Assembly (NCBI GenBank): GCA_021802485.1
Contig: JAJZXF010000006.1
Location: forward strand, 1 to 61,964
Direction: 5' to 3'
From: Actinomycetes bacterium
Lineage (GTDB): Bacteria > Actinomycetota > Acidimicrobiia > Acidimicrobiales > JAJZXF01
Length of the DNA: 61,964 nt
The number at the start of each line of letters is the position of its first letter. The stretch's first letter is position 1. The position numbers and the translations under genes are program-made. Below, piece after piece: positions 41,400 through 50,910 of the stretch. The notes below the pieces were generated by a model, which had not been told where the DNA came from, did no database searches, and was given only the letters and a program-made list of their open reading frames with translations.

Positions 41400-42347
41400 A
41401 TGCTCATGATCCAGCGCCCCAGCGTTGAAACGCTCGGCGAGGAAACCGAAAATCGGCAACGGTTCGCCGTTGGGCCGCTTGACCCTGGTTTTGGGCATAC
41501 GCTGGGCAACTCGTTGAGGCGAGCTCTGCTGTCGTCGATTCCAGGGGCAGCGGTGACCCAGGTGCGCTTCGATGACGCACTGCACGAGTTCACAACCCTT
41601 CCAGGGGTGACGGAGGACGTGACCGACATTATCCTCGCGCTGAAGGACCTGGTGTTGCGGATCGACTCGGATGGGCCGGTCATGCTCCGCTGTGATGTTC
41701 ACGGCCCTGGTGAGGTGACGGCTGGCGATCTGCAGGTTCCGGCTGACGTCGAGATCCTGAACCCCGAGCTGCACCTAGCGTCCTTGAATGCAAAGGGTCG
41801 CCTTGCGATGGACGTCATGGCGGACCGGGGGAAGGGATACGTATCTGCTGACCGGAACAAGCGTACCCCTGAGATCGGGGTCATACCAGTGGATTCGATC
41901 TTTTCGCCCGTTCGTAGGGTTGCCTACAGCGTGGAGCCGGCGCGAGTAGAGCAGTCGACGAACTACGACCGGCTGATCCTGGATGTCGAGACTGACGGCT
42001 CAATTGCCGCCAGGGACGCGGTTGCCTCAGCTGCGGGGACGCTGGTGTCGCTCGTGTCGCTGGTCGCCGATGTCAGTGAGAATCAAGGCGGATTGGAGCT
42101 TGGTGATGTTGGTGTTACCGTCGGCAGGTCTCCTGAGCTGGAGTTGCTCATCGAGGATCTTGACCTATCGGAGAGGCCTCGCAACTGTCTAAAGAGAGCG
42201 CAGGTGAACACGATCGGCGAGTTGCTCACCAAGACGCCGGAGGACCTGCTTGCAATTACCAACTTCGGCCAGAAGTCACTTGATGAGGTCATCCAGCGAC
42301 TTGACGAGCGAGGTCTGTCGCTGCAAGAGGGCGAGTCCTCGTCGTGA
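41400..42347 (+). CDS. rpoA: DNA-directed RNA polymerase alpha subunit
   Basis: GPLDPGFGHTLGNSLRRALLSSIPGAAVTQVRFD ... LTKTPEDLLAITNFGQKSLDEVIQRL. Confidence 0.98.
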   Translation: MLMIQRPSVETLGEETENRQRFAVGPLDPGFGHTLGNSLRRALLSSIPGAAVTQVRFDDALHEFTTLPGVTEDVTDIILALKDLVLRIDSDGPVMLRCDVHGPGEVTAGDLQVPADVEILNPELHLASLNAKGRLAMDVMADRGKGYVSADRNKRTPEIGVIPVDSIFSPVRRVAYSVEPARVEQSTNYDRLILDVETDGSIAARDAVASAAGTLVSLVSLVADVSENQGGLELGDVGVTVGRSPELELLIEDLDLSERPRNCLKRAQVNTIGELLTKTPEDLLAITNFGQKSLDEVIQRLDERGLSLQEGESSS

Positions 42348-42697
42348 GAGGTACCCCTCGAAAGGGCCGCCGCTTTGGCGGGAGCGCGTCCCACCAGAAG
42401 GCAATGATGGGCAACCTGGTCGCTTCCTTAGTGGCCGCGGAGTACGTGGTTACTACTGAGGCGAAGGCGAAGGCCCTGAGGCCGGTCGCCGAGAAGGTGG
42501 TCACAGCAGCACGCGATGGCAGCCTTCACCGGCATCGCCAGGTGGTCGCACTCATCCGGGACAAGGACATGGCACATAAGCTTTTTGAGGAGATTGGACC
42601 TCGTTATGCTGACCGTCCGGGAGGGTATACGCGGATTCTCAAGCTGGGGACACGTCAGGGTGACGGCGCTCCAATGGCCCGCATCGAGTTCGTATAG
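42344..42697 (+). CDS. rplQ: 50S ribosomal protein L17 (GTG start)
   Basis: RGTPRKGRRFGGSASHQKAMMGNLVASLVAAEYVVTTEAKAKALRPVAEKVVT. Confidence 0.97.
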   Translation: MRGTPRKGRRFGGSASHQKAMMGNLVASLVAAEYVVTTEAKAKALRPVAEKVVTAARDGSLHRHRQVVALIRDKDMAHKLFEEIGPRYADRPGGYTRILKLGTRQGDGAPMARIEFV

Positions 42698-42710
42698 ATC
42701 TGGTTCGTAG

Positions 42711-43727
42711 TTGCCGGGCGAGACCCGAGAACCCGGCCATGCAGCGTCTGCGCAAGGCAACCAGGTGCGATCCGGGCCTCATGGGTCTGAAGTTCCTCGT
42801 CACAGAGCGGGAGATGGCGGTGAAGCAAGACCCCGGGCCGACGGAGTATCGAGCGATGGTCGCTCTGAAACGTCGACTGCTGGCTCCTTTGGTTCTGCGG
42901 ACGTTCGTCTCAAGCTGATTCTTGCCTACGATGGCACCGGGTTCCACGGGTTTGCTGCCCAACCCGGCCAGAGGACGGTGGCTGGCGTGCTCGCTGAGGC
43001 GATCGAGGCTCTGGTGCGAAGGAGGGTGACGATCGTCTGTGCTGGCCGCACCGATGCGGGCGTTCATGCATGGGGGCAAGTAATCCATCTTGATGTCCCG
43101 GCTACGATTGAGCCGCATTCTCTTCTGCGCTCATGCAATAAGATGCTTTCGCCGGAGGTGGTCGTCAGGTCAGCGGTCGTAGCGCCTTGGGGATTTGATG
43201 CGAGGGGATGTGCGGTGTCGCGGCTTTACAAGTACCTGATCAGCGATGATCTTGTTCCGAGCCCTTTCGCAGTGAGACGAGCGTGGCACGTGGGTTCTCC
43301 CCTTGACCTAAGGGCAATGGAGCAGGCGACCTACCCGCTTCTTGGCGAGCACGACTTCGCGTCGTTTTGCAGGCGGCCGAAGAGAGCTGGCGATGCTCCT
43401 GAAGCCTCCCTCGTTCGTCGGGTACTCAGGGCTCGATGGAGCCGCGTGTCGCCTGGGGAAGGGTTCTCGACTGATGTTGGGTCATCAGTAGTCCTGCCGG
43501 GTGCGCTGGGTGAGGCTACGACGCTCTGTTTTGAAATTGAAGCTTCGTCGTTCTGTCATCAGATGGTCCGTTCGGTAGTTGCGACGCTGGTGGAGGTGGG
43601 AACTCACAAGCGGAAGGCGCAGGCGGTTATGTCGGTGCTTGCCGGTCGCGACAGGTCGCTTGCGGCGTCGCCAGCGCCGCCTCACGGTCTTTACCTTTGG
43701 CGGGTGTCCTACGGGCCATTGGGTTGA
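42711..43727 (+). CDS. truA: tRNA pseudouridine(38-40) synthase TruA (true start uncertain, possibly about 42885)
   Basis: LKLILAYDGTGFHGFAAQPGQRTVAGVLAEAIEAL ... VCAGRTDAGVHAWGQVIHLD. Confidence 0.93.
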   Translation: MPGETREPGHAASAQGNQVRSGPHGSEVPRHRAGDGGEARPRADGVSSDGRSETSTAGSFGSADVRLKLILAYDGTGFHGFAAQPGQRTVAGVLAEAIEALVRRRVTIVCAGRTDAGVHAWGQVIHLDVPATIEPHSLLRSCNKMLSPEVVVRSAVVAPWGFDARGCAVSRLYKYLISDDLVPSPFAVRRAWHVGSPLDLRAMEQATYPLLGEHDFASFCRRPKRAGDAPEASLVRRVLRARWSRVSPGEGFSTDVGSSVVLPGALGEATTLCFEIEASSFCHQMVRSVVATLVEVGTHKRKAQAVMSVLAGRDRSLAASPAPPHGLYLWRVSYGPLG

Positions 43728-43763
43728 GGCTGCGCGAATGCGTTGTTTCAGATTCCAACTCAG

Positions 43764-44687
43764 CTATGGGTTGCAGATCTGGCACTCTGCGGGGTCAGCG
43801 CGTGCTTCGAGGGCGACGACCGACCGGATCTCTTGGTGCTTACAGGCCTCACAGCCGTCGACCTCTGCTCGGGGACGGCGGACCTCGGAGCCGCACCACG
43901 CGCAGGGGATGCCAAAGAGGACATCCACGACTCCCCAACCAGGAGAACCGCATGAAGGGCAGAGCGCAGCCAGGCGCTGAGCAAGGCGTTCCGCGGCGGC
44001 GGTGATGATTGCTTGGCGGGAAGGACAGGCATGAGCCCGCAGGTCGGTCTCGATACAGGCAAACCCATCACTGGACGCTTGAGCGCACTCTGAAACGCTT
44101 GCAGTCAGGTCTTCGACGTTCGCAATGCCCTTGCGGATCGGGTGAATGCTTCCGGCGTTTGGTCGGGCTATTAGTTGGTGGGTGGGGAAATCCGCGGCGG
44201 TGAGCAGGGCATCCAGGTCATTGCCGGGCGCGACGGCTGCGGTAGCGGTGACGATGTCGCTGCTCGTGTAGGAGCCCGAGACGACCGTGCGCCTGTCGTC
44301 ATCCACCAATACGACGAGTTCCCGGTCTGTGATGACCAATGGCATCGTGGGGTCGGGGCCGATGCTGCCTTCGGAGGCGATTCCAAGCGTTTGGCCGGTG
44401 GCGCTCATCCCGAGGCGTGCCTTTGCAATTGCGGTCTCAAGTGGTGTTCCGCGACGGGCAATGTCGCTAGTGAAGGTCCCGAGCGAATCGGTGTCCACGG
44501 CCACTGCTTCGACCTGTAGCCCAACAGCGCGCTCGAGCGGAGGTCCGATGAGACCAAGCTTGTCATGCTTGGTGGCGAGTGTCGCTGTCTTGCCGGCGTA
44601 GGGATGCGACGCGGGGTCGCCAGTAACACGGTGGCCTTTGATGCTGGTCGTCAGCTTGCCTGGCAACATACTCACACAGTACCGCAA
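43764..44687 (-). CDS. DUF6671-like conserved hypothetical protein with Cys-rich C-terminus
   Basis: HPYAGKTATLATKHDKLGLIGPPLERAVGLQVEAVAVDTDSLGTFTSDIARRGTPLETAIAKARLGM; CPSCGSPGW and CxxC pairs. Confidence 0.6.
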   Translation of the reverse strand: MRYCVSMLPGKLTTSIKGHRVTGDPASHPYAGKTATLATKHDKLGLIGPPLERAVGLQVEAVAVDTDSLGTFTSDIARRGTPLETAIAKARLGMSATGQTLGIASEGSIGPDPTMPLVITDRELVVLVDDDRRTVVSGSYTSSDIVTATAAVAPGNDLDALLTAADFPTHQLIARPNAGSIHPIRKGIANVEDLTASVSECAQASSDGFACIETDLRAHACPSRQAIITAAAERLAQRLAALCPSCGSPGWGVVDVLFGIPCAWCGSEVRRPRAEVDGCEACKHQEIRSVVALEARADPAECQICNP

Positions 44688-44838
44688 GCCGAAGAAGACT
44701 TCGTGTAATATGATTCGTAAGCGAATAGCCGGGGCGTGGCAGCAAGTCCTGTCTACGCCAGCTGACCAGGTGTTTTAGGTTGAGCTGAGACCATAGTCCT
44801 GGGTCACCAAGAAAGATGCCAGAGAGGAGACATCTCGA

Positions 44839-45624
44839 GTGTTGAAAGGCAAACGCCTTCTCATCAGTGGAGTCGCGACCGGGGACAGCATTGCTGCAGC
44901 GGTGGCCCAGCGAGCAGTACTCGCGGGTGCGCAAGTAGTGCTAACTGCGTACCCGAGAGATGTTGCAGCCGCAGAGGCGGTGGCAGCCCGCCTGACAGCA
45001 CCGCCGGTGGCGGTGCTGTCGCTCGATGCTACCGACGAAGACGATCTGCTCGCAATCGAAGACGATCTGCGTGAGAGGTGGGGCCTACTGGATGGGGTGC
45101 TGCACGCGATTGCCTTTGCACCCAAGCCAGCGCTGCACGGGATAATGGACGTTGCGTCCTGCGACGTCGAGACTGCAATGCGGACAAGCGTCTGGACATA
45201 CGCGGCATTCGGGCGGTTAGTCGGGCGACTGGCACCCTCGGGCGGTGCCAGCCTTGTTGGCCTGGACTTTGATAGCGAGCGAGCATGGCCCGTTTACAAC
45301 TGGATGGGTCCGTGCAAAGCGGCACTGCGTTCCCTGAACGGCTACCTAGCGCGGGATCTTGGCGCGATGGGTGTGCGCGCCAACCTAGTTTCTGCTGGAC
45401 CGCTAAGCACCCGGGCTGCGTCGGGGATCCCCGACTTCCAGGTACTTCTAGACGCCTGGCAACAGCAGGCGCCATTGGACTGGAACCCTGCGGATCCGTC
45501 TGGCGTAGCCGATGCAGTCTGCTTTTTGTTATCAGATCTTGCCAGGGCGATCACGGGGGAGGTGCTCCATGTGGACGCAGGGTTTCACGCTATGGCAACC
45601 CATCTTAAGAAGCCAGAGTGTTGA
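44839..45624 (+). CDS. fabI: Enoyl-[acyl-carrier-protein] reductase (NADH)
   Basis: LKGKRLLISGVATGDSIAAAVAQRAVLAGAQVVLTAYP ... ARDLGAMGVRANLVSAGPLSTRAASGIPDF ... ITGEVLHVDAGFHAM. Confidence 0.92.
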   Translation: MLKGKRLLISGVATGDSIAAAVAQRAVLAGAQVVLTAYPRDVAAAEAVAARLTAPPVAVLSLDATDEDDLLAIEDDLRERWGLLDGVLHAIAFAPKPALHGIMDVASCDVETAMRTSVWTYAAFGRLVGRLAPSGGASLVGLDFDSERAWPVYNWMGPCKAALRSLNGYLARDLGAMGVRANLVSAGPLSTRAASGIPDFQVLLDAWQQQAPLDWNPADPSGVADAVCFLLSDLARAITGEVLHVDAGFHAMATHLKKPEC

Positions 45625-45668
45625 TCGCGTGGCATGCGGAGATCGCTTCGAGGCCTCGCACCTTTGGA

Positions 45669-46013
45669 TCAGGATGAAACGTCGTTAGCGTGAAGAGCTG
45701 GCTGGAGGCCAGCTACGAGTTGGAGAAGCTCTCCGATACTGTGAGGCCGTTCGACCGGATGGCGCAACGGACGATCGGAGTTGATCTCGTAATGGTTTCG
45801 GCGTCCGATCTTGGTTCGCTTCACGTAGCCGCCTTCTACAAGATCGGCGATGATTGCCTGAGCGGCCCGCTCGGTAATCCCAACTCGAACAGCTATATCC
45901 CGACCGCGGATCCCCGGGTCGCATGCGATACAGACCAGTACGTGACCGTGGTTGGTTAGGAACGTCCAGCCCGGCCTCGTCGCATCCCCGGGCGTGCGAT
46001 CGGAATGAGGCAC
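45669..46013 (-). CDS. Winged helix-turn-helix (MarR/ArsR-like) transcriptional regulator
   Basis: WTFLTNHGHVLVCIACDPGIRGRDIAVRVGITERAAQAIIADLVEGGYVKRTKIGRRNHYEIN. Confidence 0.8.
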   Translation of the reverse strand: MPHSDRTPGDATRPGWTFLTNHGHVLVCIACDPGIRGRDIAVRVGITERAAQAIIADLVEGGYVKRTKIGRRNHYEINSDRPLRHPVERPHSIGELLQLVAGLQPALHANDVSS

Positions 46014-46035
46014 ATTGCAAATGGTAGTCGGCTTC

Positions 46036-46057
46036 GTGAACCACCGGGTGGATTCAC
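46036..46057. promoter_or_regulatory. Imperfect palindrome between the divergent HTH regulator and dab operon; candidate operator
   Basis: GTGAACCACC-G-GGTGG(A)TTCAC. Confidence 0.4.
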
Positions 46058-46209
46058 AGCGTTATTGCCCTTCCATACGAGTTGCATCACACGAGAAGGC
46101 GGGCTATGATTCACGAGATGAACTTCGTAGATGCTCTTCGACCGGTTCCTATGGAACCGCAACGGCTCCAACCAGAGGCGCTACCTCGCTGTAGTGCTCC
46201 GCTGAGCAG

Positions 46210-47838
46210 GTGATGAACGCAATTGGGCGGCTCTGCCTGGTCGGAGCGGTCATAGCTCCCCTGGTGGCTGCAGGAACATCGTTCTCGAGCCGAACGCCGC
46301 TGGGACGTCGTTCGAGGACCGCAGCTGGCCTTGGATGGTTGTCAGCAACGTTGGCTGTGATCTCTGCGACAATGGTTGGGCTTGTGGGTCCGTTTTCTGT
46401 AAGGCTCGGCGGTGCTCACGCTACTCTGATGCTCGGCTTGTGGGCAGATCAACTCACGGTCACCTTGCTGGTGCTTGTCTGTGTGGTGGGAGCGGTGGTC
46501 CAAAGCTTCTCCGTTAGGTACTTGCAGGCAGACCGATCAGCGGGCCGGTTCTTTGGGGCAGCAAACCTTACGGTGGCGATGATGGCTATCGTGTGCACCT
46601 CCGAAACACTGCCGCTGCTGGTCCTGGCCTGGGTAGGCGCGGGCTTGGCGTTCGTGGCTGTACTGGGAACCCGGCCGGAGCTTCCCGGGGTGCGGATGTC
46701 ATCGCGGCGTACCTTGAGGATGTTCCTCCTCGGTGACCTGGGTCTGGTGGTGGCTCTCGCCATAATCTGGCTGCGAGCAGGAAACGTCGATCTCGTCTCT
46801 GCTGGCGCGCTCCAAACCGCAGTGAGACAACTTGGCAGCTTGCCGGTCGTTGTCGCGCTATTGGTTTTGGTCGCAGCGCTGACCCGTTCCGGCCAGGGGC
46901 CACTCGGGCGTTGGCTACCTGGAACGGTGTCCGCGCCAACGCCTGCGTCGGCTCTCTTGCACGCCGGTGTGGTCAATGGCGGGGGGATACTGCTAATCCG
47001 CCTTGGTGCTCTCAGCGGAGACTCTGCATTGGCGATGGCCGCGGCGTTCAGCGTAGCAGGACTCACCGCGACCGTCGCGAGCAGGCTTGCAGCCCACAAA
47101 GCGGACGTGAAGGGTTCTTTGGCCTTCTCGACGATGAGCCAGATGGGTTTCATGGTCGCCGAGTGCGCTGTTGGTGCTTACCTGGCAGCGGTGGTGCACC
47201 TGATCGGGCATGCTATGTACAAGGCGTCGCTGTTCTTCGGGTCAGGGTCGCAAGTGCCCAGATCGGGATCCTCTGAGCGCTCGTCTACTGTGCATGCTTC
47301 GTGGCACAAATCTACAATTCCGCTCGCGGCCCGTGTCGCTGCAACGTTGGTTGCCACTGGTGCGACCGTGACGGCGATGGTGCTCGTTCCCGGGACGCTT
47401 GCTCACCGTGGGGGTCCGGTACTGCTTGTCTTTGCAGCCTTTAGCGTTGCGGCAGCGGGGTGGTCCTGGTGGGGCCGGTGCCCGGCGTCAGGCCGACTTA
47501 GTGTTTTGTGGACTTTTATCACAGTGAGTGTTGGTGCCCTGTACGGCCTGGTACTCAGCGGCCTGGGACATTGGATCGCGCCAGCGCTACCGTTTGTGGG
47601 CAATCAGGTGCTGAGCCCTTGGTGGTTGGTCGCGGTGCTGGCGGCGGGCATCGCGCTTGCGGCCCTGGAAAGGGTGCCCATCGTAGAGAGATGGCTTCTG
47701 CCGAACTTGTGCAGCATTGGTGCGCCACCGCTGGATCGCGAGCCGGCCGACAGCTCTCAAGTGAGGCACAGCCCGTTGGCGGGTATTGCGACCGATGGGT
47801 CGCAACCGATGAGAACAAATGTTAGGAGCGCAGCATGA
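46210..47838 (+). CDS. dabB: DabB-like proton-conducting membrane subunit (NuoL/MrpA family)
   Basis: SVRYLQADRSAGRFFGAANLTVAMMAIVC ... LLHAGVVNGGGILLIRLG ... SLAFSTMSQMGFMVAECAVGAYLAAVVHLIGHAMYKASLF. Confidence 0.85.
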   Translation: MMNAIGRLCLVGAVIAPLVAAGTSFSSRTPLGRRSRTAAGLGWLSATLAVISATMVGLVGPFSVRLGGAHATLMLGLWADQLTVTLLVLVCVVGAVVQSFSVRYLQADRSAGRFFGAANLTVAMMAIVCTSETLPLLVLAWVGAGLAFVAVLGTRPELPGVRMSSRRTLRMFLLGDLGLVVALAIIWLRAGNVDLVSAGALQTAVRQLGSLPVVVALLVLVAALTRSGQGPLGRWLPGTVSAPTPASALLHAGVVNGGGILLIRLGALSGDSALAMAAAFSVAGLTATVASRLAAHKADVKGSLAFSTMSQMGFMVAECAVGAYLAAVVHLIGHAMYKASLFFGSGSQVPRSGSSERSSTVHASWHKSTIPLAARVAATLVATGATVTAMVLVPGTLAHRGGPVLLVFAAFSVAAAGWSWWGRCPASGRLSVLWTFITVSVGALYGLVLSGLGHWIAPALPFVGNQVLSPWWLVAVLAAGIALAALERVPIVERWLLPNLCSIGAPPLDREPADSSQVRHSPLAGIATDGSQPMRTNVRSAA

Positions 47839-50459
47839 GCAACCCAGATCTACCCGCGGCGCGTGCACGATTGCTTGCCCAGGTCGAGGAAGCGGCGCGG
47901 GTGATTGCGCCGCTGTGGCCGCTCGCAACTTTCGTCGCGGTGAACCCGCTGTGGGACCTACGGCACCTGTCCTTTGACGACGCAATAGCTAACGCAGCAC
48001 GGGTGCTTGACATCGACGGATACCCGTCAGAAATCCTGTTCGCGCAAGCCTACGCAGACCGGAGAATCACAGATGCCGACCTGCGAGCCGCTCTCGGCGA
48101 GCTTTCCGCGATCACCGCAGATTCCCCAAGGCGATTGCGAGGGGGTGATTGTGAGCAGGAGAACCCCGAGAATACGGCGGGTGCTCGGGATGGTACTTGC
48201 AAGGAGTCCTGCAGCTCAGGGAAGGTCATGACGCCCACTGAACGCCATGATTACGTCTTCGACTCTGCACTCGCGGCGAGCGTCGACCGGGAGGTCGCTA
48301 AGTGGTGCGGAGCCTACCTAGCGTCTATCTTGCCGGAAAGAGGAACCGGTGGCTTCTACGCGGCGTGGCGAAGTATGGTTGTCCGGGATCCGTCAGCGCG
48401 AGGTCTGGTCGGAAAGGCCGGCCGGGACCGTCTCGGCGGGTACGGCTCTCAACCCGAAGACGCGATTCTCACATGCTTGGATTTACTCGACATCACGGAA
48501 GAAGAGCGCGTGGCGCAGATTGCGCGCCAGTTTGCCCGTATGCCCGGTTGGGCTGGCCATGCCAAGTGGCGGAGTCGCTGGGCAAGCGCTGCAAGCAATG
48601 GTCCAGCACTTCACATGCTTGACTACCTAGCTGTCCGGTATTGCTACGAGGCCGAGCTTCTTCGGGCAGCTAGGACGTGCAAATCCAAGCGATATCGCCT
48701 ACGTGGGTTGGCCCTCGCCAGCCGTTCGGGCTTGCGAGACAAGCGCCCGGAGCGCGGTAAACTACTCCCAGGCCGAAAAGAGTGGTTTGATGTCGTGGAC
48801 GTTCCTGACGATCTACGTGAAGATCTGTCCAGCCTTTCGAGCACGGAGGCTGCTCGGGCCACACTGTCTGCATATGAGACGAACTACCGGGACCAGCTCC
48901 TTGCTGCTCTGAACCGCCCGGCGGCCGGCCCGCCAGCACGATCGGAAGCCTGCTTACAGGCGCAGGCAGTGTTCTGTATCGACGCGCGTTCTGAAGGGTT
49001 GCGCCGTCATCTCGAAAGAGCAGGACCGTACGAGACGTTCGGTTTTGCTGGTTTCTTTGCTCTTCCAATCCGCTACCGTGCCTTTGGGTCTACGGACCTG
49101 ATCGATCTGTGTCCGGTTCTTATTCGCCCGAACTCGGAGTTGGATGAGATGCCCAGTGCAGGGGCGGAGCTTGCTGCGAGTCGCCAGCTTGCAGGTGCCC
49201 AGGGGCTTTCCGCAGCATCTGGCGCGCTTAGAGCGGCCAGGAAGGGAGCCGTCTCGCCCTTCATACTTGCTGAAGCCACTGGGTTCTTCGCTGGACCGAT
49301 TGCAGCTGCAAAGACGCTAGCCCCAGCCCGCTTTGAGGCAGTCCGACGCTGGATACTACGGATGCTTGCCCCGCCAGCACCCACGGTTATCGCAGTTGAC
49401 CTCGGGGACAAAGCGATGAGTGACGAGGAGCAGGCCCTGTTTAGCGAAGCGGCTCTCGTCGCAATGGGCCTCACTCGAAACTTCGCTCCCGTGGTACTTC
49501 TCTGTGGACACGGCAGTACGACCGAGAACAACCCGTATGGCTCCTCGCTTGACTGTGGGGCTTGCGGTGGAAACACGGGCGGCACGAGTGCGCGCGCTGC
49601 TGCTGCGATCTTCAACCGACCGATCGTGCGTCGCTTACTAGCCGACAGAGGTATCTGCATTCCCGAGAGCACCTTTTTCGTCGCTGGCGAGCACGATACC
49701 ACTACCGACAGGGTTACGATCTTCGACCCCCATCTGCTTCCTCCTGCTCATCGCGATGCTATTCGTGAGCTGGAGGTTGCCTTGCGATACGCTGGTAATG
49801 CGCTTGCAGCGGAGCGGGTCTCGCACTTGTCCGGCGCGCGCCACACGGACCCCGTAGCCCAGGTTGTCGCACGGTCTGCTGACTGGGCGCAAGTCCAACC
49901 GGAGTGGGGGCTGGCTCGGAATGCAGCCTTTATCGTCGCTCCTCGGGACGTGACTGCGGGGGTGAACCTGTCAGGCCGCTGTTTCTTGCACTCCTATGAT
50001 GCTGATCTCGACCCGAGCGGCACCGCTCTGGAGATGATTCTCACAGCGCCTATGATTGTTGCCCATTGGATAAGTGCCCAGTATTACTTCTCCAGCGTGG
50101 ACCCGGAGGTGTTTTCCTCCGGCGACAAGACCGTGCACAACATTGTTGCGGGTATCGGCGTTATCCAAGGAGCTGGCGGCGACTTGAAGGTTGGCCTTCC
50201 TCTGCAGTCTCTCTTTGATGCTGGCCTTTGCTATCACGAGCCGATGCGTCTGCTTACAATCGTCCAGGCGCCCCAGCCGCTGCTGGATGCCGTCATCGCT
50301 CGCAACCAGATACTGCGCGAGCTTTTCGACGGGCGGTGGGTTCATCTGGTTGCACGCGATCACGGGTGCGATGCCTGGAAGGTCCGAGACCCTCACGGCG
50401 CCTGGACTAACTGGACGCCTGCATGGTCGAAGGCCAAGGAGCCGATTACCTGTGGATGA
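47835..50459 (+). CDS. dabA: DabA-like (DUF2309) probable inorganic carbon transporter subunit
   Basis: FVAVNPLWDLRHLSFDDA ... AVFCIDARSEGLRRHLE ... VLLCGHGSTTENNPYGSSLDCGACGGNTGGTSARAAAAIFN. Confidence 0.92.
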   Translation: MSNPDLPAARARLLAQVEEAARVIAPLWPLATFVAVNPLWDLRHLSFDDAIANAARVLDIDGYPSEILFAQAYADRRITDADLRAALGELSAITADSPRRLRGGDCEQENPENTAGARDGTCKESCSSGKVMTPTERHDYVFDSALAASVDREVAKWCGAYLASILPERGTGGFYAAWRSMVVRDPSARGLVGKAGRDRLGGYGSQPEDAILTCLDLLDITEEERVAQIARQFARMPGWAGHAKWRSRWASAASNGPALHMLDYLAVRYCYEAELLRAARTCKSKRYRLRGLALASRSGLRDKRPERGKLLPGRKEWFDVVDVPDDLREDLSSLSSTEAARATLSAYETNYRDQLLAALNRPAAGPPARSEACLQAQAVFCIDARSEGLRRHLERAGPYETFGFAGFFALPIRYRAFGSTDLIDLCPVLIRPNSELDEMPSAGAELAASRQLAGAQGLSAASGALRAARKGAVSPFILAEATGFFAGPIAAAKTLAPARFEAVRRWILRMLAPPAPTVIAVDLGDKAMSDEEQALFSEAALVAMGLTRNFAPVVLLCGHGSTTENNPYGSSLDCGACGGNTGGTSARAAAAIFNRPIVRRLLADRGICIPESTFFVAGEHDTTTDRVTIFDPHLLPPAHRDAIRELEVALRYAGNALAAERVSHLSGARHTDPVAQVVARSADWAQVQPEWGLARNAAFIVAPRDVTAGVNLSGRCFLHSYDADLDPSGTALEMILTAPMIVAHWISAQYYFSSVDPEVFSSGDKTVHNIVAGIGVIQGAGGDLKVGLPLQSLFDAGLCYHEPMRLLTIVQAPQPLLDAVIARNQILRELFDGRWVHLVARDHGCDAWKVRDPHGAWTNWTPAWSKAKEPITCG

Positions 50460-50478
50460 GGCATGGGGGCTGACGCGG

Positions 50479-50778
50479 ATGACGAAGGTGGAGGTCGTAG
50501 TCGGTGGTGAGGATGTGCCGGTAGTAACTGAACTGTTTTCCGAGGTCGGTGCGAGGGGCTACACCGCGATCTCGAACGTGTCGGGCCTTGGCCACAGCGG
50601 CTATCACCAGGGCCGGTTACTGTTCAATGATCGCAGTGTTCTTACCATTCTCACCGTGGTGCTCCCAGCCGAGCGAGCCACCGCTCTTCTCGACGGTCTT
50701 CGTTCATTGCTTGCGAATCGCTCTGGCGTACTTCTCGTCTCTGATACCTGGGTCAGCCGCCCGGAGTACTTCCAGTGA
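50479..50778 (+). CDS. PII-like signalling protein
   Basis: MTKVEVVVGGEDVPVVTELFSEVGARGYTAISNVSGLGHSGYHQGRLLFNDRSVLTILTVVLPAERATALLDGLRSLLANRSGVLLVSDTWVSRPEYFQ. Confidence 0.75.
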   Translation: MTKVEVVVGGEDVPVVTELFSEVGARGYTAISNVSGLGHSGYHQGRLLFNDRSVLTILTVVLPAERATALLDGLRSLLANRSGVLLVSDTWVSRPEYFQ

Positions 50779-50910
50779 CGCCGCTGTGTTCGCCTTGCCC
50801 GGCGCCTTGCGGGCTTGGCTCAAAGCTCCGGGAGATCGAAGGTTCCTGTTGTTCGGAATCGAAAGGTTGGCGGTTCTACCCGTTTCACACACCACCCACT
50901 GAGTTCATTC

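Noticed and set aside
50800-50910. Possible tRNA-like sequence upstream of the Sua5 gene (GGTTCCTGTTGTTCGGAATCG ... ACACACCACCCA)
   Set aside because: Could not fold a convincing cloverleaf or find a proper T-loop (GGTTCRANYCC) on either strand.
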